A stretch of DNA of 64,000 nucleotides from Methanosalsum zhilinae DSM 4017. Lineage in GTDB: Archaea; Halobacteriota; Methanosarcinia; Methanosarcinales; Methanosarcinaceae. Below are positions 36,855-49,494 of the stretch, one piece after another. Numbering within the stretch: the stretch's first letter is position 1; every line of letters begins with the position of its first letter. A model generated the notes under the pieces. That model had not been told where the DNA came from. It was given only the letters and a program-made list of their open reading frames with translations, and made no database searches. The position numbers were made by a program, and so were the translations under genes. The DNA is taken from NCBI RefSeq assembly GCF_000217995.1, contig NC_015676.1, positions 1 to 64,000 on the forward strand, in the 5' to 3' direction.

Positions 36855-37616
36855 TCAGATTCCAAATATCTGTTTTGCATTCTTTGCTGTTTTATGTGCC
36901 ACTCTTTTCTCATCAGTATCGTGCAGCTGTGAAATTACAGGTAGTGAATCTACTAGATGGGATGGTTCGTTTCGCTTGTTTTTTCTGGGTGACAGATATG
37001 GACTGTCTGTTTCTAATACCATCCGGTCAAGGGGTGTATTCCAGGCTATTTCTCTGTGGTGGTTTGAATAACAGACCAGGCTTGGAATTGAAATATAATG
37101 TCCTGCACTGATGATTTTATCCAGGGTTTCAAGAGAGCCGCTGTAACAGTGAAAAACAACACATCTTAGTCCCTCAACAATATTTAAGACATCCTCCTCT
37201 CCTTTTCTTGCATGGACTACAAGGGGAATGTCTGCAGTTTCCGCGATCTCAACCACTCTGTGAAAAACATCTATCTGGTTTTGACGCAGGTGGGAATCTG
37301 TATAGTGATGATAATCCAGTCCTGCTTCTCCGATACCTACAGCATGGTCCATATTTTCTTCAATCTGGGACAGAATTGCATCAATATCGTATCTATCTTT
37401 CCTGGCAGCTACCATGGGGCTTAGACCCAGGGTTGGATAGATGTTTTCAAACTCATCTGCCAGTCTGAGGGTTGAGATATTTGTCCTGTAGTCGATGCCG
37501 GAATTTATCATGCATTCGACATTTGCATTCAAGGCTCTCTGTATTATCTCTTCACGGTCCCGGTTGAATTTAGGAAAGTCCAGATGACAGTGTGAATCAA
37601 TTATATGATATGTCAT
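36855..37616 (-). CDS. TatD-family metal-dependent hydrolase
   Basis: TIM-barrel metal-dependent hydrolase of the TatD DNase family. The metal ligands are DSHCHLDF at the N-terminus, GEAGLDYHH, PLVVHARKGE, VVFHCYSG and LETDSPYL. The length of 253 aa is normal. It starts two bases after the stop of the LeuA/CimA-type gene. Its role could be DNA end trimming or, as in some archaea, an unknown hydrolysis. Confidence 0.9.
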   Translation of the reverse strand: MTYHIIDSHCHLDFPKFNRDREEIIQRALNANVECMINSGIDYRTNISTLRLADEFENIYPTLGLSPMVAARKDRYDIDAILSQIEENMDHAVGIGEAGLDYHHYTDSHLRQNQIDVFHRVVEIAETADIPLVVHARKGEEDVLNIVEGLRCVVFHCYSGSLETLDKIISAGHYISIPSLVCYSNHHREIAWNTPLDRMVLETDSPYLSPRKNKRNEPSHLVDSLPVISQLHDTDEKRVAHKTAKNAKQIFGI

Positions 37617-37618
37617 GT

Positions 37619-39158
37619 TTATTTTCTAAGCATTGTGTTGATTGCTGTTATCAGTGCATCAACAGATGCTATAACGATATCGGCACTGGCTGATCTGGCA
37701 GTTACGATTCTGCCGTTCTCATCTTCTACTCCGATGATAACTTCTGCCAGTGCATCCGAACCCCCGGAAATGGCCTCTATCCTGAAGTCATGAATTTTGA
37801 CCCTGGCATGCTCTCCTATCATCTCTTCAACGGCTTTAAGGGCAGCATCCACGGGGCCAACACCGGTGTTTGATATAATCATTTCCTCATTATCCATGAC
37901 GGCTTTTACAACTGCAGTAGGAGTAATGATGTTTCCTGTCATTACTGAGAGCTCTTTCAGCCTGATCAGTTCTTCTCCTGCAGGTTTTCCCATGACCGCC
38001 AGGGCCACAGCATTAAGATCAGCATCTGTGATTCTCTTACCCTTATCCGCAATCGACTTTATTCTGGTTATGATCTCTGTGAGCTGCTCATCTGTTGGAC
38101 TGAGTCCTGCAGATTCCAGTGATTTTTTGATTGCATGTCTTCCTGCATGCTTTCCAAGAACGATCCTTCTGGTATGGCCTACCATTTCAGGTGTCATTAT
38201 TCCCGGTTCAAAGGTATCCGATTTCTCAAGGACTCCATGGGTATGTATTCCCGATTCATGGGCAAATGCATTTTCACCAACAATTGGCATTGTTGGTGAT
38301 ATTTTGATGCCTGTGTACCTTTCAACCATCCTTGAAGTTTCAATTATATGCTGTGTATGAATATTTGTCATGGCACCATAGATTGACTGCAGGCTCATTA
38401 CAGTCTCTGCAAGATCTGCATTCCCTGCCCGTTCTCCAAGTCCGTTGACTGTTACCTGGATCTGGGATGCTCCTGCTTCAAATGCCATAAGGCTGTTTGC
38501 AACTGCCAGTCCGAAATCATTGTGGCAGTGAACATCGATTGGTATGTTGATTTCCTGGTCAATCTGAGTTATAAGATTGTACATTCTGGAAGGAGACATC
38601 ACACCAACTGTGTCAGGAACGTTTATGATATCGCACCCATTATCTTCCACGCTACGATAGATGTCCAGAAGATAGTCCATGTCTGTACGGGTTGCATCCA
38701 TTGCGGAAAACATACATTTCATCCCATGATCCTTTATATAGGATACAGCATCACCTGCCATTTCAAGAACTTCTTCTCTGCTCTTTTTGATTGTATGTAT
38801 TCTCTGTACGTCTGAGGTTGATACAAAAGTATGTATCATATCCACACCTGCATCAATACAGGCATCAATGTCCTTTCTCAGCACTCTTGCAAGTCCACAT
38901 ACATCTGTTGACAGTCCAGCAGAAGCAATTGAGCGCACAGACTCCAGGTCCCCCTTTGAGGATATGGGGAATCCGGATTCGATTGCGTCCACTCCCAGCT
39001 TGTCCAGCTGATGCGCAATATCCATTTTCTGGTGTGTGGTAAGCGATACACCCGGGGTCTGTTCCCCGTCTCTCAGGGTGGTATCAAAAATACTTACCCG
39101 TCTGTTCCTGTGAATTTCAGTGTCGTAAAAAACGATCCCTCTGTTCTGTGATATTCAT
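37619..39158 (-). CDS. 2-isopropylmalate / (R)-citramalate synthase family; 5' end frameshifted
   Basis: HMGL-type TIM barrel (metal HCHND in [20 protein letters not shown]) with a C-terminal LeuA allosteric domain; it condenses acetyl-CoA with 2-oxoisovalerate or pyruvate. The open frame has its first ATG at 39025, which would drop the essential [13 protein letters not shown] motif. That motif is encoded in the same frame just upstream, but no start codon lies between it and an upstream stop. Removing one base from the A6 run at 39127-39132 joins it to an ATG at 39158, giving [14 protein letters not shown]. LeuA versus CimA cannot be settled by eye. Confidence 0.85.
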
Positions 39159-39167
39159 AATTATCAT

Positions 39168-39431
39168 CTAAAAATATTCATTATACTATAAAAATAAAAC
39201 GTTTTACAGAATTTATTTTATGTATATGGATTAATTTATGCAATGCGTTTGACTACGCCAGTTTCATAAAGATTAATATTTTTTAACATGTGGTCCGCAT
39301 GAGTTAATTATATATAGATGAAGGTTGTTGTAGGGATGCTTCGATGAGATGCATAATGCATGCATCACAGCATCGGATTAACTATCATTCATTAAAATGG
39401 AGACAGGAGTTTTTTCCTGTCTGACGCTGGA
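39168..39431. other. rRNA operon upstream region
   Basis: Non-coding AT-rich stretch between the LeuA/CimA-type gene and the rRNA leader. It holds promoters for both directions. Around 39341-39375 there is a self-complementary GATG...GCATAATGCATGCAT...GCATC sequence just after the first TATA box, which may fold in the leader RNA. Confidence 0.5.
39308..39317 (+). promoter_or_regulatory. TATA box P1 of the rRNA operon
   Basis: TTATATATAG, a strong archaeal TATA box. A start about 25 bases downstream, near 39335-39340, would give a pre-rRNA containing both strands of the 16S processing stem. It is identical over 10 bases to the second box at 39472. Confidence 0.6.
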
Positions 39432-39463
39432 TCTGGCAGTTCAGTTAATTTCGGCTGGTGGTT
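39432..39463 (+). other. 5' strand of the pre-16S bulge-helix-bulge processing stem
   Basis: Pairs with 41095-41125. The nine bases at 39432-39440 pair with 41117-41125. TCAGT (39441-39445) pairs with GCTGA (41109-41113) using one G-U. The outer three bases TAA (39446-39448) and ATG (41114-41116) are bulged. TTTCGG (39449-39454) pairs with CCGAAA (41103-41108), and after one bulged C eight further pairs follow. Two 3-nt bulges around a short helix are the substrate of the archaeal tRNA-splicing endonuclease. Confidence 0.75.
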
Positions 39464-39471
39464 GTATTATC

Positions 39472-39481
39472 TTATATATAG
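39472..39481 (+). promoter_or_regulatory. Second TATA-like box (P2) in the rRNA leader
   Basis: TTATATATAG, identical to the P1 box 164 bp upstream. It lies downstream of the 5' strand of the 16S processing stem. A near-perfect hairpin (39485-39517, arms CCAGTTTCCGTC and GACGGAAGTTAACTGG) follows right after. Confidence 0.4.
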
Positions 39482-39607
39482 CTTACCAGTTTCCGTCTAT
39501 GTGACGGAAGTTAACTGGATTGTGCATTGAACTCAAGTGATTGAGTTCTCCCACCAATATTCTAATAAATTCAAGATAGTGTGGTATGCAACAAAAGTGT
39601 GCATATA

Positions 39608-41085
<1,478 letters not shown>

Positions 41086-41094
41086 AAGCAAAAA

Positions 41095-41125
41095 AACCAC
41101 CACCGAAAGCTGAATGACTGCCAGA
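41095..41125 (+). other. 3' strand of the pre-16S bulge-helix-bulge processing stem
   Basis: Partner of 39432-39463, described there. It begins ten bases after the 16S 3' end and carries the ATG bulge at 41114-41116. Confidence 0.75.
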
Positions 41126-41167
41126 CCAGTACAAAAGGACACACAGCTGGGCAGTAAAGATCCAGGA

Positions 41168-41240
41168 GGGCTTGTAGATCAGCTGGAAGATCGCTGCCTT
41201 TGCAAGGCAGAGGCCCTGGGTTCGAGTCCCAGCAAGTCCA
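41168..41240 (+). tRNA. tRNA-Ala(TGC) in the 16S-23S spacer
   Basis: 73-nt cloverleaf without encoded CCA. The acceptor GGGCTTG/CAAGTCC has the G3-U70 pair that identifies alanine tRNA. The anticodon stem CTGCC/GGCAG encloses the loop TTTGCAA with anticodon TGC. The T loop is TTCGAGT. It is the usual spacer tRNA of archaeal rRNA operons. Confidence 0.97.
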
Positions 41241-41355
41241 TTCATTAAGTGCACCGGGTAAGTGATGTTATCCGGGAAGGACGGAAGTGTTCTTATCTAA
41301 CCTGTAAGAACGCGGTGAAGTCGTGTATAGGATTGTATGGTATAAATTACAAAGT

Positions 41356-41383
41356 ATACCAGACGCTTACTGGAATGTGTAAG
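41356..41383 (+). other. 5' strand of the pre-23S processing stem
   Basis: ATACCAGA (41356-41363) pairs with TCTGGTAT (44353-44360). CGC (41364-41366) pairs with GCG (44347-44349), flanked by bulges TTA (41367-41369) and AAA (44350-44352). CTGGAATGTGTAAG (41370-41383) pairs with CTTGCACATTCCAG (44333-44346). This is a bulge-helix-bulge form with a three-pair centre. Confidence 0.7.
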
Positions 41384-41384
41384 C

Positions 41385-44330
<2,946 letters not shown>

Positions 44331-44332
44331 CA

Positions 44333-44360
44333 CTTGCACATTCCAGGCGAAATCTGGTAT
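44333..44360 (+). other. 3' strand of the pre-23S processing stem
   Basis: Partner of 41356-41383, described there. It starts a few bases after the terminal 23S helix. Confidence 0.7.
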
Positions 44361-44408
44361 GCTTCAAGTAATTTATACCCGCAATCCCCTACACGACTGA
44401 AAGGAAAG

Positions 44409-44418
44409 TTTATATCGA
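44409..44418 (+). promoter_or_regulatory. TATA-like box upstream of tRNA-Cys
   Basis: TTTATATCGA lies about 40 bp before tRNA-Cys and outside the 23S processing stem. A start near 44437 would allow tRNA-Cys and 5S rRNA to be transcribed independently of 16S and 23S. This is based on sequence only. Confidence 0.4.
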
Positions 44419-44453
44419 TTGCGTACCAATACACCAACCCGGTACACTAGTGC

Positions 44454-44525
44454 GCCAAGGTGGCGGAACGGCTACGCAATCGCCTGCAGAGCGATACCAT
44501 TCCGGTTCGAATCCGGACCTTGGCT
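44454..44525 (+). tRNA. tRNA-Cys(GCA) between 23S and 5S
   Basis: 72-nt cloverleaf with acceptor GCCAAGG/CCTTGGC and discriminator T, the cysteine identity base. The anticodon stem ATCGC/GCGAT encloses CTGCAGA with anticodon GCA, and the T arm is TCCGG-TTCGAAT-CCGGA. In many haloarchaea the Cys gene follows 5S; here it precedes 5S. Confidence 0.95.
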
Positions 44526-44573
44526 CTATAACACATCCATCCACTTTCGTCTAAACTTATACATACACACTGA

Positions 44574-44588
44574 CCGGTTCGAATCTGG
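44574..44588 (+). repeat. T-arm-like sequence copied from tRNA-Cys at the 5S start
   Basis: CCGGTTCGAATCTGG matches the T arm of the tRNA-Cys just upstream at 14 of 15 bases and folds as a four-pair stem with the canonical loop TTCGAAT. It overlaps the predicted 5S 5' end by two or three bases. Confidence 0.6.
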
Positions 44589-44703
44589 CGGCCATAGCGG
44601 CAGGGTAACTCCTGTACCCATCCCGAACACAGAAGATAAGACTGCCAGCGTTTCACCCTGTACTGCGGTGCGAGAGCCCACGGGAACGGTGAATCGCTGC
44701 CAG
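44586..44703 (+). rRNA. 5S ribosomal RNA
   Basis: About 118 nt, opening TGGCGGCCATAGCGGCAGGG, with the internal CCCATCCCGAACAC loop, and closing GCTGCCA, which pairs with the 5' end. A T-rich stretch (ATTACTAATTTTTG) follows and may terminate transcription. Ends are approximate. Confidence 0.95.
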
Positions 44704-44800
44704 GTTCAACCTAAATTACTAATTTTTGATCCAATTAATGGCAACCTTAAAATTTATGGTATAGATGATAATAATATACAATATATCATTGTCATTTAAG

Positions 44801-44806
44801 ATGTAG
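44801..44806 (+). repeat. Left target-site duplication ATGTAG
   Basis: ATGTAG directly abuts the left inverted repeat and is repeated at 46409-46414 on the other side of the element. Confidence 0.85.
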
Positions 44807-46408
44807 CCCAAGTTTGACAGTTTTGACTCCTTGGAGAAGATAATGTATTCTCTTTCAACCCAAAATTCTCGTTTTTTGTCAGGAAAAGCTATTTGACAGT
44901 TCAAATTATTTCATGCTAAGTACTACGATTTTGTCCATTTTGCCTTAAAATCAGCGTGTTCATGGTATCAAAGTTTGCGTAAATGTACCTTTTTGCTCGA
45001 CTTTTCGTGCAATCAACGGTTACTGTCAAATTCAATAGGCTATTTTTGATGAATTTTGTTGACTTGTGCTTGAGTTCGTTGAACTCATATCGCATCAACG
45101 ATATGAACAGTTGTGCAATGAACCCAATGATCACAGCACCATAAATGCTAGCATCCGTCCATACTCGTAGTGGTTTAATCTCTATCTCATTTTTCAGCGA
45201 ATTAATAATTTTCTCGATACTATCCTTTTTTCTGTATGTTTGAAGAGCTTCTATTAGTGTCAAATTCTCGCTTGATTTCAGGCAGAAAAATCCTTCTCTG
45301 CCTGTAATAAGATGTTCTTCAAGAAGTTTTGTAGCTTCCTGTTCATCAAGCTCCATCAGTTTTGTCTGCAGAGAATAAGTCACATCAACAAGGACATTGT
45401 TGATCCTGAATCTTTTAGGAATTTTTTGTTCTTGTCAATAGATTCCTGTATTACCTTTGCTTCCTTTATTTGTCTCATAACTTTTCTTGCTTTTGAATCA
45501 AGTTGTTCTTTCTGAAGTTTCTTTGAAAAATAGAAGTAGTTTACACTACTTGTTTTAACGATCTTAAGACCATAGATTCCATTTTCTGGATCTATCAGTT
45601 CAGGAGAAGATTCCCAGAACGTTGCTATTTTCTTATCATCGCTTCTATTGAGTTTCCTTGCAGTCAAATAATGCATCTCATCTGCCCTTATCATGGCAGT
45701 ATTATCTACACTATGAGCTCCTTTATCAAAAACAACAAGTGATCCTTGTTTCAATCTTCTATTAACTTGCTGATAAGTTCTCTTGAAATGTGTCTGGTCC
45801 GACAGGTTACCCTGTTCAACTGTGATACCTATAGGGACATTAATAGGATCTGCAAGTTCACTTATTCCCAATGTAATCTGTTTTTTATCTGGCCTGTGGT
45901 CACGACTATAGCCATACTTACCTAGTGGCGATTTATCGCCATACAACACAAGACTAGACCAGTCCATGTTGATATTAGTATGTTCGAAGTCATATCTCGT
46001 AAACAGTCTGTCCTGGATATCAGAAATAATCGTTTCACGATTATTTCCTAGGGTTTCAAGAACCCTGTAGAGAGTTCTTTCACTGAATTCAGGAAGATTG
46101 AAGATATCAAGAACTTCATCTCGATTAATCCATTCATGGGCTTTACTTATGCTGAAATTATCTGTAAGCTTGTAGCTTACAAGAGCTTTCAGCAGGTTGT
46201 TGATATCGATACCGTTCTTTTTGTGTTTGCCAAAAACAGTAAGAAAAGTCAAGGATATCATAAAGTTGATTTACAGTCAGAATAGTTCCGATGGGAAAGC
46301 ATATATTCTCATTGGGAACAATATCATATGTTCTTAGTTTTGTTTGCATTTTGATCGAATACAACAAAGCTAAGAACACTTTTATTACTTTTGACTGTCA
46401 AAGTTGGG
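44807..46408 (-). mobile_element. IS element, probably IS1634 family, 1602 bp
   Basis: Bounded by terminal inverted repeats CCCAAGTTTGACAGT (44807-44821) and ACTGTCAAAGTTGGG (46394-46408), which match at 14 of 15 positions, and flanked by a perfect 6-bp duplication ATGTAG. Length, repeat size and a DDE-type transposase of this kind fit IS1634, which makes 5-6 bp duplications. It sits about 100 bp downstream of the 5S rRNA. The perfect duplication implies recent insertion, although the transposase frame is broken. The family name is by recognition of the transposase and needs an ISfinder search. Confidence 0.88.
44916..46349 (-). pseudogene. IS1634-type transposase split over three frames
   Basis: Piece 1 (ATG at 46349, MQTKLRTYDIVPNENICFP...YDILDF) ends near 46240. 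Piece 2 (from about 46250, LTVFGKHKKNGIDIN) runs to the stop near 45380 and contains MDWSSLVLYGDKS, GISELADPINVPIGI, VFDKGAHSV (DDE-type acidic residues) and LTARKLNRSDD. Piece 3 (45383-44916, VTYSLQTKLMELDE and ILRQNGQ) is in a further frame. The joins are a single-base excess near TCTTACTG (piece 1/2) and a -1 shift at CTAAAAG (piece 2/3). One or both may be errors; a programmed -1 shift at AAAAG is possible but unusual for this family. Confidence 0.85.
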
Positions 46409-46414
46409 ATGTAG
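46409..46414 (+). repeat. Right target-site duplication ATGTAG
   Basis: Second copy of the duplicated target, directly after the right inverted repeat. Confidence 0.85.
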
Positions 46415-46514
46415 TTTTGATATCCAAATGAGACCCGGCTTGCCAGCTTAAATTGTATGATTTATCCGAAAGTATTACTATTAAAAGTGATATTTTTAAT
46501 CATGTATTGTACAT

Positions 46515-47375
46515 TTGTGGGGAATGCTTTTGAATCTTGAAATTGTAGGAAAACAGATTAAATATGAATCTTTGTTGATAGATATTTTCATTTTTCTGGT
46601 GTTTATTCCTGCTTTCTTAAGTATTGTGTTCTATTCACACCTAAATGAGAGATTTGTTCTTTATCTGGCAGATCCCACATTATTTACTTTATATTTTTCA
46701 AATTTTGCTCACTCAGGCTTTTTACATTTTTTTGATAATATACTGGCGTACGTTGTAATAATTCCTATTATATTCTTACTTCGAACTAACAGAAAGAGAT
46801 TTTACGTGGATATGGTGCTGATATTTTCCCTCACTCCTTTCATGGTATCTTTTTTTACTGTCATGTTCGTACCTGCCAGAACATCGCTTGGATTTTCCGG
46901 AATAGTTGCTGCCCTGATTGCATATTATCTTTTTTCAGTCTATGAGTTCACTCAGAAACAGCTAAGAGTATGCTTGAATTATTCTGTACTTATTTTGATA
47001 TTTGGGTTCAGTTTTCTCTTTGTTTTGATACAGTACGCTCTTGCAGGATATGCTGTGATAGACTACATCATTCTGTTGAGTTTTCTTTTGCTTCTACTTT
47101 TGCCTGATTCTCTTAAGGAGATGGCCAGAGCTTACAGAAGTATGAAAAAAATGTCACATCAAAAAAAGGGAAAAATAACTGTTATTATGATCTCGGTGTT
47201 TATGTTTGTTTCATATTCACTTGCCATCATTTTGTTTTTGATACTGTTCCCACTTGAACTGGCAACTCCTACAGGACAAACCAATATACTGGGTCATCTT
47301 ATTGGTTACTGTGCGGGACTGATTCTCCCGATACTCTATAGAAGAACAACTGCCTGTGAGTACCAGAACTATTGA
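46515..47375 (+). CDS. Rhomboid-like intramembrane serine protease
   Basis: Integral membrane protein of about 286 aa with seven or so hydrophobic helices. NFAHSGFLHFFDN resembles the rhomboid H-x2-x-H...N region. LGFSGIVAAL holds the catalytic serine in a G-x-S-G motif, and LGHLIGYCAGL in the last helix holds the histidine. Both catalytic residues are present, so it should be active. The true start may be a few codons downstream (MLLNLEIV). Substrates are unknown. It is transcribed away from the IS. Confidence 0.8.
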   Translation: MWGMLLNLEIVGKQIKYESLLIDIFIFLVFIPAFLSIVFYSHLNERFVLYLADPTLFTLYFSNFAHSGFLHFFDNILAYVVIIPIIFLLRTNRKRFYVDMVLIFSLTPFMVSFFTVMFVPARTSLGFSGIVAALIAYYLFSVYEFTQKQLRVCLNYSVLILIFGFSFLFVLIQYALAGYAVIDYIILLSFLLLLLLPDSLKEMARAYRSMKKMSHQKKGKITVIMISVFMFVSYSLAIILFLILFPLELATPTGQTNILGHLIGYCAGLILPILYRRTTACEYQNY

Positions 47376-47434
47376 ATAATCGCAATTATTAAAAATGTAT
47401 GGGAGAATGAAGTGTTATCAGATTCTTAGCTTAT

Positions 47435-47785
47435 TTATTCTGATAAGGTCATGATGGCCTCTGCCAGATCCCCATTGGCATTTTTAAGAGCTTCACGTGC
47501 TTCTTCTTCTGAGACTCCTGTCTGCTCAACTACCAGTCTGATATCATCATCAGGGATTTCAAGTTCTCTGGTAACTTCTTCTGGCGTACCAACAATCTGA
47601 TATGTATCAACACCCTGAGCAGTCATTATTGAAACTTTTGCATTGTTGAAGATTATATCTTTTTCTGATGTTCTTATAATTACCTGTTCAACATCATCTA
47701 CATCTTCAATATTGATTCCCATCTGCTTCATCATCTGCTTCATCTTGGCCGGGTTCATTCCCCGACCACCCATGCCTGGAATCAT
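47435..47785 (-). CDS. nac: Nascent polypeptide-associated complex protein (aNAC)
   Basis: Ribosome-associated chaperone. Residues 1-25 are Gly/Met/Lys rich, the NAC beta barrel spans about 32-85 (VEQVIIRTSEKDIIF, YQIVGTPEEV), and the C-terminal UBA domain spans 95-116 (GVSEEEAREALKNANGDLAEAI). At 116 aa it is standard for archaea. Confidence 0.95.
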   Translation of the reverse strand: MIPGMGGRGMNPAKMKQMMKQMGINIEDVDDVEQVIIRTSEKDIIFNNAKVSIMTAQGVDTYQIVGTPEEVTRELEIPDDDIRLVVEQTGVSEEEAREALKNANGDLAEAIMTLSE

Positions 47786-47809
47786 GTGATCATCCCCTTA
47801 ACTTATTTA

Positions 47810-48133
47810 TCACTGGCAACCCTGGCATCCGGATCCACATTCACTGGCTGCTTTTGGATTATCAATCACAAAACCCTTTCCCTGTGGAGTATCGATAAAA
47901 TCGATCTTTGCTTCTGTAAGTCCACCGACTATATCAGAATCCATAACTATTTTAATATCTTTACTTTCAACAGTTACATCTTCTTCTTTGACATCGTCAT
48001 CAAGGGCAAGGCCATACTGTATTCCGCTGCATCCCATACCTGCAACAAATATTCGCAGAGCATGATCCTTTTTTTCTTCTTTATCTATTATGGATTTAAG
48101 TTCAGTTGCCGCATTATCGGTTAATTCTATCAT
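47810..48133 (-). CDS. HesB/IscA-family iron-sulfur carrier-like protein
   Basis: A-type carrier fold: TDNAATELKSIID, then LRIFVAGMGCSGIQYGLALDD and FVIDNPKAASECGSGCQGCQ. The C-terminal ligand motif is CGSGCQGC rather than the usual CGCG, giving extra cysteines. The ATG at 48133 (MIELTD) has AAAGG upstream and is preferred to the ATG at 48154. It is 24 bp upstream of aNAC on the same strand. Confidence 0.88.
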   Translation of the reverse strand: MIELTDNAATELKSIIDKEEKKDHALRIFVAGMGCSGIQYGLALDDDVKEEDVTVESKDIKIVMDSDIVGGLTEAKIDFIDTPQGKGFVIDNPKAASECGSGCQGCQ

Positions 48134-48247
48134 TGTCATCATCCTTTGAGTCACGTTATTGTACCCAGTTATTCTGGGTACTTAGTGTTATTGTATTTTA
48201 TATAGGTTTATTGGTATATATCTTTCGCATAAAGGCGAACAAAAATA

Positions 48248-49351
48248 TCACATGAACTCAACATCATCCCCTACAGGATTGTTGAGCACCTCACCATTGT
48301 AGGCATTGATCTCTATGGAGTTTCTTCTTCCCTTAAACTCCCATATAGGTACATATATCATCTCCATATTGAGTTCAATGTCATCAGGACCAGGCCTGAA
48401 TCGTTTGTGTTCAGATATAATTGCTTCTCCAATCGTATTATCAAAACGTACATCCTTTGTATGTTCATCGATGATCATTTTGATGAGCTGTCTGTATGCT
48501 TCGTCCTGTTTAATGATTGGGGATTCCAGTTTATAGGATGTGTCAGGTACCGGGATCTGGTCATTGACCTGGTATACGGATAATGGTTCATTGTTGCCAT
48601 TGATCGCATTCAGGCATCCATCACCATCACCGGATATGTCTATTATCTTTGATTTGTATCTCTTTTCTACACTGAGCATGTATGTATATTTCCAGAAGGG
48701 AACAAACTTGAGAACAGTTTTTTCTATATTTCCGATATGTGGTTTTGCAACAGCCAGTGCATGCTCTTTTGACGTATTTACTGACAATGCCCTCAGCTTA
48801 AGGTTTTCCCTGGACTCTGAGGTGTTTTTCTGATTCATATAGGCAGTTGATATATCACTTACCAGCTGTTCACCTTCCTGGGACATTCTGTTATTTTTCT
48901 GGGGGATTTTCTGAATATGAATTTCAGCATTTTCAGATCGGGACCCACCTGAGCTAGCATTTATCTGCATGGTTGATGTTGAAGCTGATATGTTACCATT
49001 AACTGGTTCCTGAACAAAATCGATATCTGCATTTTTATCTTCAATGTCACAGAGAACGGCCTTACCTATCTGGAATGCCAGCTCATTACGATCCCAGATC
49101 ATTATTCCGTGTTCCAGTGCATAGTGATACATATCATCACTGACTTCATCTGTAACTATAAGCAGGCCTTTCTGACCCTGAATCTGATCTGCAAAATTTA
49201 TTATCCCATCGTATTCTGGTCTGGTTGTGAACTTGATATAGGTTTTGCTATCATTTTTTTCTGCGATCAGGTCATACTGGCAGGAATCAGTAATCCGGTA
49301 TCCTGCAGATGCAAATATATCTTTGAGAATTTCCATAATACCCTGTTTCAT
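48248..49351 (-). CDS. Uncharacterised archaeal protein with PD-(D/E)xK nuclease-like N-terminus
   Basis: Residues 1-100 (GYRITDSCQYDLIAEKNDSKTYIKFT, then GLLIVTD and HGIMIWDRNEL) have the beta-alpha layout and D...K spacing of restriction-endonuclease-like folds, with the acidic residue before the lysine uncertain. The middle (125-200) is low complexity and probably disordered. The C-terminal 200 residues contain WKYTYMLSVEKRYK and end in YVPIWEFKGRRNSIEINAYNGE, resembling membrane-associated or DNA-bound archaeal hypotheticals. The start at 49351 is chosen because the upstream extension is not family-like. Function is unknown. Confidence 0.6.
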   Translation of the reverse strand: MKQGIMEILKDIFASAGYRITDSCQYDLIAEKNDSKTYIKFTTRPEYDGIINFADQIQGQKGLLIVTDEVSDDMYHYALEHGIMIWDRNELAFQIGKAVLCDIEDKNADIDFVQEPVNGNISASTSTMQINASSGGSRSENAEIHIQKIPQKNNRMSQEGEQLVSDISTAYMNQKNTSESRENLKLRALSVNTSKEHALAVAKPHIGNIEKTVLKFVPFWKYTYMLSVEKRYKSKIIDISGDGDGCLNAINGNNEPLSVYQVNDQIPVPDTSYKLESPIIKQDEAYRQLIKMIIDEHTKDVRFDNTIGEAIISEHKRFRPGPDDIELNMEMIYVPIWEFKGRRNSIEINAYNGEVLNNPVGDDVEFM

Positions 49352-49494
49352 GAATATCAACCATTCATCTGTTCTATGTATAAAATAGGTTTCCTTTAAT
49401 ATTATCCTGTTCTTTCTGAGAGATGTGGACATATAATAATGACCTTCTCAGATCAACTATAATTTTTATGGCTATCAATTATAATATTTATATC

